A stretch of 64,000 nt of DNA from Pelargonium tetragonum (taxonomy: Eukaryota > Streptophyta > Magnoliopsida > Geraniales > Geraniaceae). A program made the position numbers and the translations under genes. This document shows positions 63,984-64,000 of this stretch, piece by piece. Under the pieces are notes generated by a model that had not been told where the DNA came from, searched no databases, and worked only from the letters and a program-made list of their open reading frames with translations. Position 1 is the first letter of the stretch; each line of letters opens with the position of its first letter. The stretch lies in NCBI GenBank assembly GCA_036897445.1, contig JAYMTL010000080.1, forward strand, positions 27,381 through 91,380, written 5' to 3'.

Positions 63984-64000
63984 CACTACATGACTTTCTT

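Noticed and set aside
1-64000. Repeat-induced point mutation (fungal RIP) as the cause of the AT-rich desert
   Set aside because: A few lines show high TpA and low CpA/TpG, but others do not, and the tRNAs are plant-mitochondrial in type. A window-wide dinucleotide count would decide; I could not run one.
1-64000. CRISPR array, rRNA genes, respiratory-chain genes, rrn5
   Set aside because: I looked for regularly spaced direct repeats and for conserved rRNA and gene words on both strands and found none.

Overview
This 64 kb window is almost entirely non-coding, AT-rich DNA (about one third G+C by eye). I can defend only three intact genes, all tRNAs on the minus strand: tRNA-Ser(GCU) near 19.6 kb, and a tRNA-Glu(UUC)/tRNA-Pro(UGG) pair at the right end. 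All three resemble land-plant mitochondrial tRNAs as I remember them; tRNA-Pro and tRNA-Glu are especially close. The best guess is therefore a large, intergenic-rich mitochondrial genome of a streptophyte. The low G+C fits a streptophyte alga better than a seed plant, but that placement is inference from three tRNAs. No rRNA, respiratory-chain or ribosomal-protein gene, group I/II intron core or CRISPR array was recognised.

No protein gene is supported. At this composition a stop codon falls about every 14 codons in a random frame, so a longest open frame near 120 codons is expected by chance in six frames of 64 kb. The longest one here, 119 codons at 59.8-60.2 kb, matches nothing I recognise.

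Layout: 1-6.4 kb is featureless. At 6.4-7.25 kb lies island A of a dispersed, decayed repeat family. 7.25-19.4 kb is desert with tRNA-like relics and one 45-bp tandem duplication. At 19.47-19.68 kb a broken tRNA-Lys-like sequence lies beside tRNA-Ser. 19.7-31.9 kb is desert with tRNA-like pieces, island B and a cluster of GC-rich hairpins. 31.9-32.66 kb is island C, inverted relative to A. 32.66-39.0 kb is a compositionally distinct, repeat-word-rich block. 40.4-42.0 kb is island D/F, 50.85-51.3 kb island E and 61.58-61.78 kb fragment G. 63.8-64.0 kb holds the tRNA pair.

The most interesting structure is the island family. Four islands share a diverged core in which a GC-rich motif lies about 47 nt before a block beginning GATAAA; two copies (A and E) also share an exact 13-mer followed by collinear similarity. 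Several islands contain lysine-rich, protein-like reading frames interrupted mostly by TAA/TAG. I read these as remains of a mobile or captured element. Short GC-rich purine-to-pyrimidine palindromes, reminiscent of mitochondrial GC clusters, are scattered through the rest.
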